Origin: Flaccisagitta enflata
Taxonomy: Eukaryota > Chaetognatha > Sagittoidea > Aphragmophora
Direction: 5' to 3'
NCBI GenBank assembly: GCA_965153355.1
Contig: OZ231127.1
Location: 86,242,001-86,306,000 of the forward strand
Length of the DNA: 64,000 nucleotides
In this document: piece by piece, positions 46,197-64,000 of the stretch
Position numbering within the stretch: position 1 is the stretch's first letter
Layout: the number at the start of each line of letters is the position of its first letter
Made by a program: the position numbers and the translations under genes
The notes under the pieces: generated by a model
Seen by the model: the letters and a program-made list of their open reading frames with translations, nothing else
Database searches by the model: none
Told to the model about the DNA's origin: nothing

Positions 46197-48092
46197 ATGG
46201 AGGTGCAGCAGCAGCAGAGGGCGGCGCCGAGGAAGGCGGCAGCAGCAGCAGGGTCCAAATCATCGTCAGCTGCGGCGGCTGCTGCGGCTGCTGCGGCGGC
46301 GGCGGTGACGGTTTCGGCGACCAAATCGCCGAAAGCTAAGACGCGAAAAACGGTGACCAAGGAAGCGGGGATTACGGTGCCCAGGAATGGAAATACTATG
46401 CTGAAAGAAGCGGCAAAAGATACGTCTAAGGAAGGGGAGAAAACGGTGCCCAGGGTCAGAAATGTGGCGCACACACCAAACAATTCGCCACGCAAATCGC
46501 GAAATCATTCGCCGCGCGGTGGGTTTTAGTTTCTTTTTATTTGTACAGATATACTTTATCTGAGTGACTCAGTTCGTAAGGTACATTTTATTTGTCTGCA
46601 CATTATAATAATAGGTGTTATAATCAAGGTGATTAGCTCGACCCATAACATTGTCCGGTAACAAATGGTTCAAATCGATACGTACCGAATAGTCATACCA
46701 TCGCCATAAAAATGGTGAAATTGGCTGATTTGTAGCGCTCTGTCAATCGAAGGCGCAGTCTTGTGAGTTACCTCGAAAGCCCCCTCGGCAGCTTTCATGG
46801 CTAAAGCGAGTGAGATGGTTGAGCCCCTTTCAACATGATTAAACTGTCTTCTCGCTCAGCACAATTTTGTACATTTTTGAGCTGCCAGATATTTGTTTCT
46901 GAAGGTACCCTTGGTACACTTTTTAACACGAGCGACAATCGAACTAAAGATTACTGAGACCCCTCACCAAGTGGGCGGAAGGCGTGTATCTCACCACTGA
47001 GCTACAACCCCCCCCCCCTTTTAACAAGATGCCTTGAGGGTTTCTCGCGTGAGTCATGTGAAAACACATTTATAATTCTCTTTTAATCTCTGCTTATTGC
47101 TATTCTTTGCTTTTCTTTTCTTTTCTTTTCTTTTCTTTTCTTTGCTTTGCTTTGCATTGCTTTGCTTTTCTCTTTCCTCTGGCACATATCATGTACGCTT
47201 TTGAACTCATTTTCGGTAGATTGTTCTTCGTCTGCGGCGTCGCGCTTAACGATTTCGGCAACAACGACAACAACAATAACGCCGGCGTCTCATTTGGCGT
47301 CAAATTCGGCGTCAAAAGCGCCAAATTCAGCGCCGGCGTCACCGAAACATCCGCTGTTAGCGCCGCCGTCACCACTCACAAGGAATCACCAACATCATCA
47401 CCAACATCCTCAACATCATCATCATCATCGCCAACATCAACAGCCAAACCAACACAGACAACATCAGCAACAACAACTTCCACATATACATCTACGAAAC
47501 AACGACTCCGAAAACACGGACGACAGCAACATAAATGACAGTAACATCATGGAGAGCAATCGCCTCCTGACTCCAAACAACAACTCAAGCAACAACAACG
47601 ACAACCACGACCATGACGGGAAGAATATCCGTCCTGTACCTGTCCTTCTTCTACCACCTCCTCATCCCCATCCTCCTCATCCTCATCCTCCCCACCCTAC
47701 TCCTCCTCTAGCCACATCCTCTTTCGCCTCCTCTTCACCATCATCCGTCTACACGTCGGTGGCAAACTCCTCCTCCTCCTCTTCCTCCTCCGCCTCCTCC
47801 GTCGCCTCTTCCGGCCCGGCTGAGCTTGGCTCCACCATCGACGGAGGCAACAACAACAACGACGACCAAACTTTGCACGAAAGTCTCACTTTGAGACAAT
47901 ATCAATCATCATCGACGCCACCGACTTGTCCGACAGGGGGCGAGGAAGATGAAGAAGAGGAGGGAGTAGGTGGTGAAAGGGGAGGAAGAGGTGGTGATCT
48001 TGGTGACGAGTTTAGAGGCGATGGCAAAAAGGAACATGCGGAGGGAGGAAGAACGGGAGGAAGACACAGAGAAGGGAAAGATGAAAGAGATG
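46197..48092 (+). CDS. Two phase-compatible low-complexity exons upstream of the SLC6-like exons
   Basis: Exon a (46197-46518, ATG at 46197, frame open further upstream) encodes MEVQQQQRAAPRKA, an Ala run, then a basic SPKAKTRKTV...SPRKSRNHSPR region; donor GCG/GTGGGT, phase 1. Exon b (from 47220, acceptor TCGGTAG) completes the codon to Asp. It continues CSSSAASRLTISATT with His/Gln, Asn/Asp, Pro/His, Ser and Glu/Gly-rich runs; the frame stays open to 48226. The likeliest donor is ATG/GTAGAT at 48093 (phase 1). No domain is recognised. It could be a 5' extension of the SLC6-like gene or a separate gene; exon A at 51390 needs phase 0, so at least one exon would be missing. Confidence 0.45.
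46735..47017 (-). mobile_element. tRNA-derived SINE-like element
   Basis: On the minus strand it starts GGGGTTGTAGCTCAGTGG, containing a good A box (TAGCTCAGTGG), and 50-60 nt later AGTTCGATTGT, a B-box match. These are the internal RNA polymerase III promoter parts of a tRNA. The acceptor stem does not close, and unrelated body sequence follows, so this is a SINE head or tRNA pseudogene rather than a working tRNA. The 3' limit is a guess. Confidence 0.5.
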
Positions 48093-48242
48093 GTAGATCG
48101 CATGGAGCCCCTAATTTGATGATTTGCATAAAAAAATTGTATCTAAATTTTTCTTTTAAGAGAGTTACATCTCAAAATCAGCTATCAGAATTCGTTCAAC
48201 GTTTGTTTCATTTTATATCACCCTGATGGTTTGTTGATATTT

Positions 48243-48358
48243 TAAGGTGCACCAACGCACCTCCATAACTGGCTGTGTCCGTTGGTCCGTCGGTCTGTCT
48301 GTCTGTCTGTAACTTGAACGTTTGACGATCGGCACGGCGCCTTCTTGGCCTTGTTTTT
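48243..48358 (+). mobile_element. GTCY hairpin element, A type
   Basis: AGGTGC-ACCAAC-GCACCT hairpin, ATAACTGGCTGTGTCCG, (GTCTG)n core, ending in CTTCTTGGCCTTGTTTT. Confidence 0.7.
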
Positions 48359-48471
48359 CGTTTATGTCATTTGCCCAGGAGTTCTTTTTGATTGAGATAA
48401 AGATGTAGTCTTTTGCGTTTGTATCGAACATTCTTATAATAGTTGCATATGTTGGTGAAAAAAAATGAAAG

Positions 48472-49032
48472 ATGTCATCAAATTTGGGGAATCACGCATC
48501 GAAAGCAGGAAATGAATCAGAAAGTGTCCACCAAGATTCACCATATTGCGAGAGGAAACTTTATCAACATTATTACCAAAGACAAAACCGACAACACCAA
48601 CAACGAAAGCAACTCGACCACCAACAACAACACGAGCCACAACATCAAAACCAACGACACTGCCGCAGAAACAGAGTAAAGAAACCATTATCAACAGACA
48701 AGCTGCTGTCTCCCAAAATATACGGGGAGGAAGAAGTTGAAATACAACAACTTAAACAACAGAGACATCAAAAACACCAACACCAACAAAAACATCAAAA
48801 ACAACAACGTAGGCGTCACCGCGACGGTCAACGGGAAAACAAGGAGGAGGAGGAGGAGGAAGAGGAGACGATGATGAGGGCGTTAAGGACAAAGAAGACA
48901 AGTGGCTCGGCTTTAAGGACAAAGACAAGTTGCTCGGCTTTAAGGACAAAGACAAGTTGCTCGGCTTTGTCAATGATCCACTCTGACGGCGAAAAAGAGA
49001 TAGACGAGGTTCGTGACGCCAAATTAGTCTAA
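48472..49032 (+). CDS. Ambiguous Gln/Asn/Glu-rich open frames
   Basis: One frame gives 186 codons (His/Gln-rich, then Glu-rich, then repeated RTKTSCSAL) ending in TAA at 49030. A second frame over 48546-48676 is Asn/Thr/Lys-rich. A third over about 48800-48980 repeats KDKDKLLGF. A 27-bp tandem repeat (48884-48970), a multiple of three, keeps all frames open. No clear splice acceptor precedes the first frame. Coding is possible but the frame is undecided. Confidence 0.25.
   Translation: MSSNLGNHASKAGNESESVHQDSPYCERKLYQHYYQRQNRQHQQRKQLDHQQQHEPQHQNQRHCRRNRVKKPLSTDKLLSPKIYGEEEVEIQQLKQQRHQKHQHQQKHQKQQRRRHRDGQRENKEEEEEEEETMMRALRTKKTSGSALRTKTSCSALRTKTSCSALSMIHSDGEKEIDEVRDAKLV
48884..48970. repeat. 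27-bp tandem repeat
   Basis: Three units of TTAAGGACAAAGACAAGTTG-type sequence; the first has a 3-bp insertion. The period is a multiple of three. Confidence 0.85.
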
Positions 49033-49034
49033 CT

Positions 49035-49740
<706 letters not shown>

Positions 49741-49757
49741 TCGCAAAAGCGTTAGAT

Positions 49758-50278
49758 GGTCAGCGGTACCCGTAGCCCCTTTGTGAATGTATGTGGGTGT
49801 GAGCTAGTTAGAGGGGCAGCGGCCCCGAAGGGGCCAATGACCTATGCTGTTTTTATTTGAGCCTCAAGGCTGGAATTCGGGCCTTGAAGCTGGGATTTGA
49901 GCCTTGGGGCTGGGATTTGAGCCTTGAGGCTGGGATTTGAGCCTCAAGGCTTGGATTTGAGCCTAAAGGCTGGGATTTGAGCTTTGAGGCTGGGATTTGA
50001 GCCTCGAGGCTGGGATTTGAGCCTTGAGGCTAGCATTTGGGCCTCAAGGCTGGGATTTGAGCCTCAAGGCTGGGATTTAAGCCTCAAGACTGGGATTTAA
50101 GCCTCAAGACTGGGATATAAGCCTGGAGACTGCGATTTGAGGCTCGAGGCTGGGATTTGAGATCAAGGCTAGGATTTGGGCCTCGAGGGGGGGGGGGGTA
50201 CGTAGAAGAAGGAGAAGAAGGAGAAATTTCCCCTGTGTGAAAGCATAGGTCATCGGCCCCTTCGGGGCCGCTGCCCAA
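49758..50278 (+). mobile_element. fold-back element copy 4
   Basis: GGTCAGCGGTACC, GGGGCAGCGGCCCCGAAGG, then some 15 units of GAGCCTCAAGGCTGGGATTT (49860-50185), a poly-G run, then the inverse arm ATCGGCCCCTTCGGGGCCGC. Confidence 0.72.
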
Positions 50279-50308
50279 AAAAGGAAAATAGTCGCAAAAG
50301 CATTAGAT

Positions 50309-50749
50309 GGTCAGCGGTACCCGTGCCCTGCTTAAGTAGGTTGTGGTTGAAGTTGAGGTGGTAGCAGGGCAGCGGTGGAAGGGGTCGAGACCTATGCTTT
50401 ACGGGGATTTTCACCTCCTTCTCCTTCTTCCTCTGCACCCCTCCCCAGCCTCGAGGCCCATATCTCAGCTTCTGAGGCCCATATCCCAGCCTCGAGGCCC
50501 AAATCCTAGTCTTGAGGCCCAATTTCGAGGCAGGAATTTGGGCTTGGGGTGGGATTTAGGCCTGGAGGTTGGGATTTGGGCCGCAAGACTAAGATTTGGG
50601 CCTCGAGACTGGGATATGGGCCTCGAGGCTGAGATATAGGCCTCGAGGCTGGGGGGAGGGGGGGTACGCAGAAGAAGAAGAAGGAGGAGAAAATCCCCCA
50701 TATGTGTGAAAGCACAGGTCATCGACCCCTTCGGGGCCGCTGCCCAAAA
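50309..50749 (+). mobile_element. fold-back element copy 5, tandem to copy 4
   Basis: Same parts, with the array partly inverted (CCTCGAGGCCCATATC then its reverse). Preceded by the same GTCGCAAAAGC(G/A)TTAGAT leader as copy 4, so the two form a tandem pair. Confidence 0.7.
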
Positions 50750-50756
50750 GGAAAAT

Positions 50757-50916
50757 GGAAAGAAGGAAAGAAGGAAAGAAGGAAAGAAGGAAAGAAGGAA
50801 AGAAGGAAAGAAGGAAAGAAGGAAAGAAGGAAAGGGGGAAAGAAGGAAAGGAAGAAAGGAAGAAAGGAAGAAAGCAAGAAAGCAAGAAAGCAAGAAAGGA
50901 AGAACGAAAAAAAGAG

Positions 50917-50983
<67 letters not shown>

Positions 50984-50990
50984 GAGAAAC
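50757..50990. repeat. (GGAAAGAA)n then (GAAA)n
   Basis: Follows fold-back element 5 directly. Confidence 0.9.
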
Positions 50991-51389
50991 GCTTATTGAG
51001 ATTTGGCGTGTGGGAGACTGTGTTGGTTTAAGAGACGCTTCAAATATAACAAAATTCTAATTATCTCTTCTCCAATTTTGCCATCTTCCATTCGCGTGAT
51101 TCTAGTCAGAGCTCTCCGCTTTTAGCGTGAGTTTGGAAGCACCTTATTTCGAACCAAAACCATTTCTGAGCTTTTTCCTTTTCCAAAATCTTTTCGACAA
51201 GTTTTTTCCCCACGCTTTTCGGACCCAAGCTTAGATTTGAAATAGTCTCAAATTTTCGACCAATTTACCCTTAAAATCCTTGAAATCTCTTCGGAGATAA
51301 ATAACTATTAATATACATAATTATCGTTTGGTAAAAAACTTACCCCCTTCTGTCACCCTCCTCCACACACTCAAACACATAAATTCCAG

Positions 51390-57388
<5,999 letters not shown>

Positions 57389-57403
57389 GTACGTCCTTTT
57401 TGC

Positions 57404-57438
57404 TGAGAGAGAGAGAGAGAGCGAGAGAGCGAGAGAGC

Positions 57439-57472
<34 letters not shown>

Positions 57473-57540
57473 GAGAGAGAGAGAGAGAGAGAGGGACAGA
57501 CAGACAGACAGACAGACAGAGAGAAAGAGAGAGAGAGACT
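57404..57540. repeat. (GA)n
   Basis: Begins about 15 nt after the SLC6-like exon E donor. Confidence 0.88.
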
Positions 57541-57872
57541 GAATGACTAACTGACTCGCAGCCAAACAGACAGAAAAACTGAGAAACGATAGAAGGAGAA
57601 TGAAAGAAAGTGGAAGGGAACGACAAAGATAGAGTGACAGACAGACTGACACACAGACAGGCAGGAGTTAAAGCTTTGATCCTTGCATTACAAAAAAACT
57701 CCATATATGAAGTATTTCCGAACAAAAGAGATGACTTTTTCATAGTCGTTGAATTTCGATTAATCTATATCTATTCCAGCCAGATTGGTTATGGTGAGAG
57801 TTCAAAGGTCAACATCTATTCTTTTTTTATATTTTCTTTTTTGAGTCCAAAACTTGGACCGCTTTTGTCTTC

Positions 57873-58073
57873 GTTTTTAGTTGCGGGCACCTAACTGTAT
57901 GAGGCTTTGTCCGTCCGTCTGTCCGTCTGTGATGATTGAGTCGAAAAGCGGATAAAAAAAAATCATTTTTAATTCTTTAAGTGTGTGTGGGTGGGGTTTG
58001 GGGTGTGGATGGGGGTTAGATGCCCTTGCCCACCCGTCCACGACGATATTGTAACCCCGCGTTACTTGCTCTC
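57873..58073 (+). mobile_element. GTCY hairpin element, B type
   Basis: TTTTTAGTTGCGGGCACCTAAC (one arm diverged), GCTTTGTCCGTCC core, then GGTGTGGATGGGGG and CCACCCGTCCACGACG. Confidence 0.65.
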
Positions 58074-58202
58074 TAAGTTCAATAATTTAATCGGATTAAG
58101 CGTGCACGCAGTGTATCCGATATAGTTGAAGAATTGTTTCATTTTTAGTATAGATTAAAAGTCAATTTTTGATACATCCGTGTTCCCTCCTGATGTACTT
58201 CA

Positions 58203-58354
58203 CAACAAGGTCATCGTATTACATACACGACTCTACCCCCCACGTTGTTCATCCGTCGGTCCGTCAGTTCCTGCCCAAATGCTCGAGCTACCTCAAATAC
58301 TGCCCCTGCCTACCCACACGCGACTGGGGTAGCGGTGTATCCGGCTTTGTTTAA
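58203..58354 (+). mobile_element. GTCY element, C type
   Basis: The hairpin is decayed but the core (GTCGGTCCGTC) and the distal CACACGCGACTGGGG and GTATCCGGCTTTGTTT are clear. Confidence 0.55.
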
Positions 58355-58577
58355 TGGCATGTGTGATGATGGACTGATAGACAGACCGACAGACAGACTG
58401 AAGAAGGGAGGGACAAGGGGACCCAAATCTTAAGTTTCAGTTGACTGAGATGTAAGATGAATCATAACGTGACTTGCAGAGCAACAGGCGTATAACTGTG
58501 TATTGGTGTAATTCTCCCCCCTCTCCCCCTGAAATCAAAGAATGTAGAAAGAAAAAAAAATCCACATGTATTCGCTT

Positions 58578-58875
58578 CAATAAGATGGTTTTTGCGCAAG
58601 CAACAGTTTGAACATGTTTGATACGATGGTTTTAGGGCAAGCAACAGTTTGAACACGCCTGATGAGATAGTTTTAATGCAGGCAACAGTTTGAACATGCT
58701 TGATATGATGGCTTTAGTGAATGCAACAGTTTGAACACACCTGATCAGATTGTTTTGAGCAAGCAACAGTCTGAACATGTTTGATAAGATGGTTTTAGCA
58801 CAAGCAACAGTTTCAACATGTTTGATAAGATGGTTTTAGGGCAAGCAACAGTTTGAAAACACCTGATGAGATTGT
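58578..58875. repeat. 43-bp minisatellite
   Basis: About seven units containing GCAAGCAACAGTTTGAACA and GATAAGATGGTTTTAG. A lone unit sits at 59822-59855. Confidence 0.85.
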
Positions 58876-59034
58876 TACCAATAAAGGCGGCTAATCGCCG
58901 ACCGGAAAAAAGTCGTAAATGGAAATCTCTTTTTTCAGTGCTTGTTCTTCTGTGTGTGCATTTCATGATGTCTGGTTGATTGTCTGTTTTTGTTATTCAA
59001 TCTGTGCGTTTTTTCCTTTCGATCTTTTTTGTCT

Positions 59035-59450
<416 letters not shown>

Positions 59451-59459
59451 CAGAATAAA

Positions 59460-60670
59460 ATATCAATGCTAGCGTCATAAAAGTCAGGGTCAATTTGCGT
59501 AACATGTTTACTATTCCCTATTGTTACATAAGACCGAAAAAATGGGATCAATGAAAAATATCGATTTTCGCGAAAATGCGAAAAGATAAAAAAAGATTCA
59601 AAAATTCATAACTTCTAAACTATTGATCGTAGAGACTTCTGGTTGGCGCCATTTGAAAGAGAAAAATAAGCTCTTTCTTAGCTGTGAGTATCAAAAAATG
59701 TATCATCCCAGCCCAAAAACTGCACAACTTGCGAAAATTGCCGCAAACCGAAAATGGAAAACTTTATTTCTCCCCTACGTTTCAAAAAGTCGAATTACAT
59801 AATTCGACTTTTTTCCAATAAGCAAGCAACAGTCTGAACACGTTGGATGAGATGGATGAAGACTACTTCGGTGGTCAACTGGGCGCATTCAAAGAGAACG
59901 AAAAAAAAAAAGACGTGAGCATATTTGACCTTTCCAATGTTTATGGCGTATGGAAGAGAGGATGTAACTAAAAATACTATCTTGCCTATAGATATACAAA
60001 CAACTGAAAATGCATAAATTTTGTAATAGCCGGCTCTTCATCAAACAGAGCTACAAATCTCTGATTGGTTGCATTTAAATGACTTACTAGCAACTCTAAC
60101 ATCAATGTGGTTGTTGTTGTTTTGTTTGTTAAACAAATATATTCTTTCAAAATTGATGTTTTTTGTCTCTATATTTCTTGGCCAGATAGTAAGTAAGTCA
60201 GTCCCTTGTCATCCGTTGTTGCGGGGTTCAACTGTTTTTGAAGCTCGTTGAGTTTTTTTACGCTCACTCTGTTGTGTAATGGTTTTGAATTGAAACTTTG
60301 AGAATCACTATCACTGAGTGACCCGCGCCACCACCCCACGGTCAACCATGGACGTAGGGGAGCTCTGAAGTTAGCCACGTCGACTAAGGATTTCAAGACC
60401 GAGTCAGAATCAAGACCGACTTACATACAAGGGGAAATTTAAAAAAATAATTGTTATTTTTTTACTTTTTGCATCACTTATGAATGAAAATCTTTCATTT
60501 AGAGGCTTTTTTCATGATATTTCAAACAAACTGAGCTAATTTTTTCTTTTTGAACTGTTTTTCAATGAAATTTTAAATTTTTCAATCTTGAATCATTCCT
60601 TATTCAAGTCCGACTTGGTTTTCAAGACCGACTTTTACCATGTCCATGGACGTGGTGGACGTGGCGGCCC
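59460..60670. other. intronic unique DNA (SLC6-like gene, inferred)
   Basis: A lone unit of the 43-bp minisatellite at 59822; no exon seen. Confidence 0.4.
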
Positions 60671-60675
60671 CTACG

Positions 60676-60800
60676 TCCATGCGGTCAACCACCCCACGGG
60701 AAACCAGCCCACGGTGAACCACCCCATGGTCGACCAGCCCACGGTCAACTATCCCACGGGGAACCATCCCACGGGGTACCAGCCTGCTGGCCATCACCCC
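60676..60800. repeat. short-period repeat CCCACGGTCAACCA
   Basis: Degenerate 12-18-bp units, GC-rich; gives a spurious NHPTGNQPTV frame. Confidence 0.7.
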
Positions 60801-60929
60801 TTGGGCCAGCACTCTGCGCGCGCGCCACCACCCCAAGGGCAATCACCCCTTGGGCCTCCTCCCCAAGGGCCACTACTTTGCGCGCCACTGGATCAAGTAC
60901 ACTGCATGATACTACTCTGCACTGCTCTC

Positions 60930-61314
<385 letters not shown>

Positions 61315-61603
61315 TTACATGTCCCGCTGATCCCTCCAGCGGGTTCCTTGACCATTGGACCGCGCTGGGAATTTTGGAACTTGGAGACTTGGGAACTTGT
61401 GTCAAAAGTAAAGCGTTAGATCAGTGCAAATTAGCGTTAGTTACAGAAAATAAGATAAAATGACGAATATGGAACAAGTCGGAAATTTCCATTCGGAATT
61501 TTAGAATACCCGTAATGTTGGATGAAAATGCTCGCCTGGCGACTACTTGTTGGCCGGATACACGGCGCCTCAGTGGCGGACGCTTCGGCTGGGGCAGTAA
61601 TGA

Positions 61604-61935
61604 AACAAGGCCAGATAGGCCAACGATGCGTCCTCTTCTTTATTTATATGGTCTTTCTTTATATGGTCTTTCTTTATATGGTCTTTCTTTATATGGTCTT
61701 TCTCTATATGGTCTTTCTTGATGTGGTCTTTCTTTATATGGTTCTACTTTAATCTCACTAAAAATGTCTTCTTTGATATAATCTGATTTTACGCTATGTT
61801 GCTCTGCTTTATTGATCCAGTTGTGATTCATGTGTAATATGGCATAGATATAGTGGATTATAATGAATGTAAAACCGACCGACCAACTGACGGACGGACA
61901 TGCCCTCTTATAGAGATGCGAGGACGCATCTAAAA
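61604..61935 (-). mobile_element. GTCY hairpin element, D type, with internal minisatellite
   Basis: Distal end AACAAGGCCAGATAGGCC with CGATGCGTCC; an array of 16-17-bp TATATGGTCTTTC units (61645-61750); core; perfect AGATGCG-AGGA-CGCATCT hairpin; AAAA. Confidence 0.7.
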
Positions 61936-61939
61936 AAAA

Positions 61940-62395
61940 ACAATGATAATGATGATGTTGATTGATGACAATGATGATTATTGTAGCGATGACGCTGATG
62001 ATGGTGACGATGAATATGACGCTGATGATGATGATGATGAACATGATGATGATGATGATGATGAACATGACGATGATGATGATGAATATGACGATGATGA
62101 TGATGACAACAGAAAAAAAGACTGCGTTAATGATCATGTTGATAAATGATGACGATTGTAACGATGATGCTGATGACAACCACGACGACGACGCCGATGA
62201 CAATGATGATGATGGTAAAGATGATGACGATGGTAACAATGATGATGATGATGATGATTATGATGATGACGGGAAAGAAACTATGATAAGGATGATGTCG
62301 ATGGAGATGATGATGATGATTATGATGATGACGCTGATGATGATGATGGTAACAATGATGATGATGATGGTAACTATGATGCTGATGTTTAGGAT
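61940..62395. repeat. (GAT)n-rich array
   Basis: GATGATGAC-type trinucleotides with TAACAATGATGATG blocks. Confidence 0.85.
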
Positions 62396-62454
62396 GATGG
62401 CCATAATGTTGTTTATGATGACGACGATAATGTCGATGCGTCTTGTCTTGGTTT

Positions 62455-62640
62455 AAATGGTCTTTCTTTATACGGTCTTGGTTTATATGGTGTACTATCA
62501 TATGGTCTCACTGTATAGGGTCTTACTTTATATGGTGTTACTTTATACGGTCTCACTTTATTAGGTCTACTTAAAACGGTCTCACTTCATAAGGTCTACT
62601 TTATACAGTCTCATTTTATAAGGTCTACTTTATACGGTGT
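62455..62640. repeat. TATATGGTCTTACTT minisatellite
   Basis: About nine degenerate 16-20-bp units, the same motif as in the D element at 61645-61750. Confidence 0.8.
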
Positions 62641-62807
62641 AACATGACGACAATGACGACAATGATGACGACGATGATGATGACGATGACAATGATGACG
62701 CTGATGACGATGATGATGACGACGACGATGATGAGGACGACGATGTTTACGATGACTATGATGGGGACGACGATGATGATGACGACAAGACGACGATGAT
62801 GATGGTA

Positions 62808-62864
<57 letters not shown>

Positions 62865-62888
62865 TCAATGATGATTACAATGATGATG
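62641..62888. repeat. (GAT)n / (GACGAT)n array
   Basis: Ends in about 15 clean GAT units. Confidence 0.88.
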
Positions 62889-62936
62889 ATGCACTTTTAC
62901 ATCGAAATTATGACGAGTTTCGCGATATTGACGAAT

Positions 62937-63107
62937 GCGTAACCAACCGACCGACCAACCGACCAACGGACGGACACGGCCAATTATAGAGATGCGAGGA
63001 CGCATCTAAAAATAAAACCGTTCGCATTCAGCAATGTGCCGGATGGACGGACCTACTGACCGACCGACACAGCAAGGTGTCGAGTCGTGTGTCCGCGACT
63101 TAAAAAT
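62937..63107 (-). mobile_element. two adjacent GTCY hairpin elements, D then C-like
   Basis: 62937-63012: (CCGACCAA)n core and perfect AGATGCG-AGGA-CGCATCT. 63036-63107: core, GCAAGGTGTCGAG and AGTCGTG-TGTC-CGCGACT with a G:U-type pair. Right ends are not distinct. Confidence 0.6.
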
Positions 63108-63109
63108 AA

Positions 63110-63990
63110 CGATTGTTTTGAGGGATTTAAAATTCAATGGAAATGGATTTCAGCTTGTATCAATATACCTAAAATGTGCTATTTTCTACCGCATTGTAGA
63201 AAGTTTTAGCGGCTATTGCATACATCAAATCTTCAGTAACTATATCGTCAGTTATTTTCTTGGGGCAACTGCACTCGGGCCGCCCACAACACTACCGGAT
63301 CACGGGCGAGAACCGAAGCGTGCAAATGCAAGTAACAAGGTTTTTACCGATCTCTGCCCTCAAGGTTTCGTCAACAAAATGAGCTTCTCAAGAGAATCGT
63401 AATCTTTTCAAGGTGTTACATCGCAAAGTTTCCCTTCGAGTTCCCTGTTTCATCTATGACGTACTAAAACAAGGCTGTTAGCATCATTCTGAGCAAACTA
63501 GTCGGTCCCTGCCTCCCGGAGCATCGTCAGCAGTATCCGTCTGTTAAAATGTTTCCTTTTTCCCTCTACCGCATTATGCAAATGAACCTTTTGACGCGAA
63601 TGATATCATTATTCTGGTGGCGTAGCATTTATTACGGCGGCGTTTTTATTCCAAGCCGTGAGCTCAGACCAATCGTCATTCCGTTAAATTGAAGTGGCAA
63701 TCATTCGTTTACTACCATCTTCAATAATATTGGAAAACTTGTAATTGGAAATCTTTAAAGTCTGCGTGGCTCTTTACAACCTTTTCCCGGTGTGGGTTCG
63801 GCTCTGTCAATTCTAGTCTTATGTCGGTGTCTGTGCATTGACTTTGGGTTTAGCACTTAATGGATGGTCTCTGTCTGTTTTCCCTTTGGTCTGTCTGTCC
63901 ACCTATCCATCTGTTTGTCGTTCTTTCCGTCTGTCGGTCTTCCGGTTCGTCGGTCTTCCTGTCCGTCGGTCTTTCTCCGATTTCTCCTGT
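63110..63990. other. unique DNA up to the window edge
   Basis: No exon recognised before the possible acceptor at 63995. GTC-rich text at 63870-63980. Confidence 0.4.
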
Positions 63991-63993
63991 TGC

Positions 63994-64000
63994 AGGTGTT
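63994..64000 (+). other. possible splice acceptor at the window edge
   Basis: A pyrimidine-rich run ending TGTTGCAG/GTGTT at 63995. It could start the next SLC6-like exon, but only five bases of it are visible. Confidence 0.3.

Noticed and set aside
46925-47017. Functional tRNA gene
   Set aside because: A and B boxes fit but the acceptor stem does not close and no clear anticodon loop is seen; called a SINE head instead.
49860-50185. Regular 20-bp array resembling a CRISPR
   Set aside because: Units are contiguous without unique spacers, in a eukaryotic fold-back element.
61940-62395. Asp-rich and Met-rich frames
   Set aside because: (GAT)n repeat translation in different frames.

Overview
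The window is genomic DNA from an animal, most likely a marine invertebrate; I do not name a species. Support comes from intron-split genes with GT-AG boundaries, AATAAA poly(A) signals, and metazoan families: a THAP zinc-finger protein, an SLC6 transporter, a ROCO GTPase, a Jockey-type LINE and a FLYWCH/MULE transposase. The DNA is saturated with simple repeats. Long (CT)n/(GA)n, (GAAA)n, (CA)n, (CAA)n, (ATTC)n and (GAT)n tracts give dozens of meaningless open frames (SLSL, RERE, KKER, CVCV, FIHS), which are left out.

Three genes can be assembled from exons whose phases agree. (1) 11.9-25.2 kb, +: a four-exon gene for about 1500 aa, low-complexity and rich in Gln/Ser/Ala/Gly, with a THAP zinc finger split over three exons. 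(2) 32.3-39.7 kb, +: a six-exon gene for about 1672 aa. It has an acidic N-terminus, leucine-rich repeats, Roc GTPase and COR domains, a HEPN-like Rx4H segment and a C-terminal ubiquitin-like domain. (3) 51.4-57.4 kb, +, running off the right edge: five exons of an SLC6 sodium:neurotransmitter-symporter-like protein (TM1, TM2, TM3-side and the second extracellular loop), with unusual TM1 residues and an acidic loop insertion. Exons at 46.2-48.1 kb (phase-compatible) and ambiguous Gln/Asn-rich frames at 48.5-49.0 kb lie upstream on the same strand. They may be its 5' part or a separate gene.

Mobile DNA: a broken MULE at 3.3-5.0 kb, a 5'-truncated LINE at 5.3-6.4 kb, a hAT-like element with 8-bp target duplications (28.8-30.4 kb), a foldback element (26.7-27.4 kb), a tRNA-headed SINE (46.7-47.0 kb) and pogo-like termini.

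Two dispersed families stand out. The first is about 30 short elements with a (GTCY)n core and a terminal hairpin whose stem differs between subfamilies yet stays paired, with a matching third copy at the other end; they resemble non-autonomous Helentron/HINE elements. The second is five fold-back elements with GC-rich inverted arms and an internal 20-bp array. Many copies are nested in one another and in introns.
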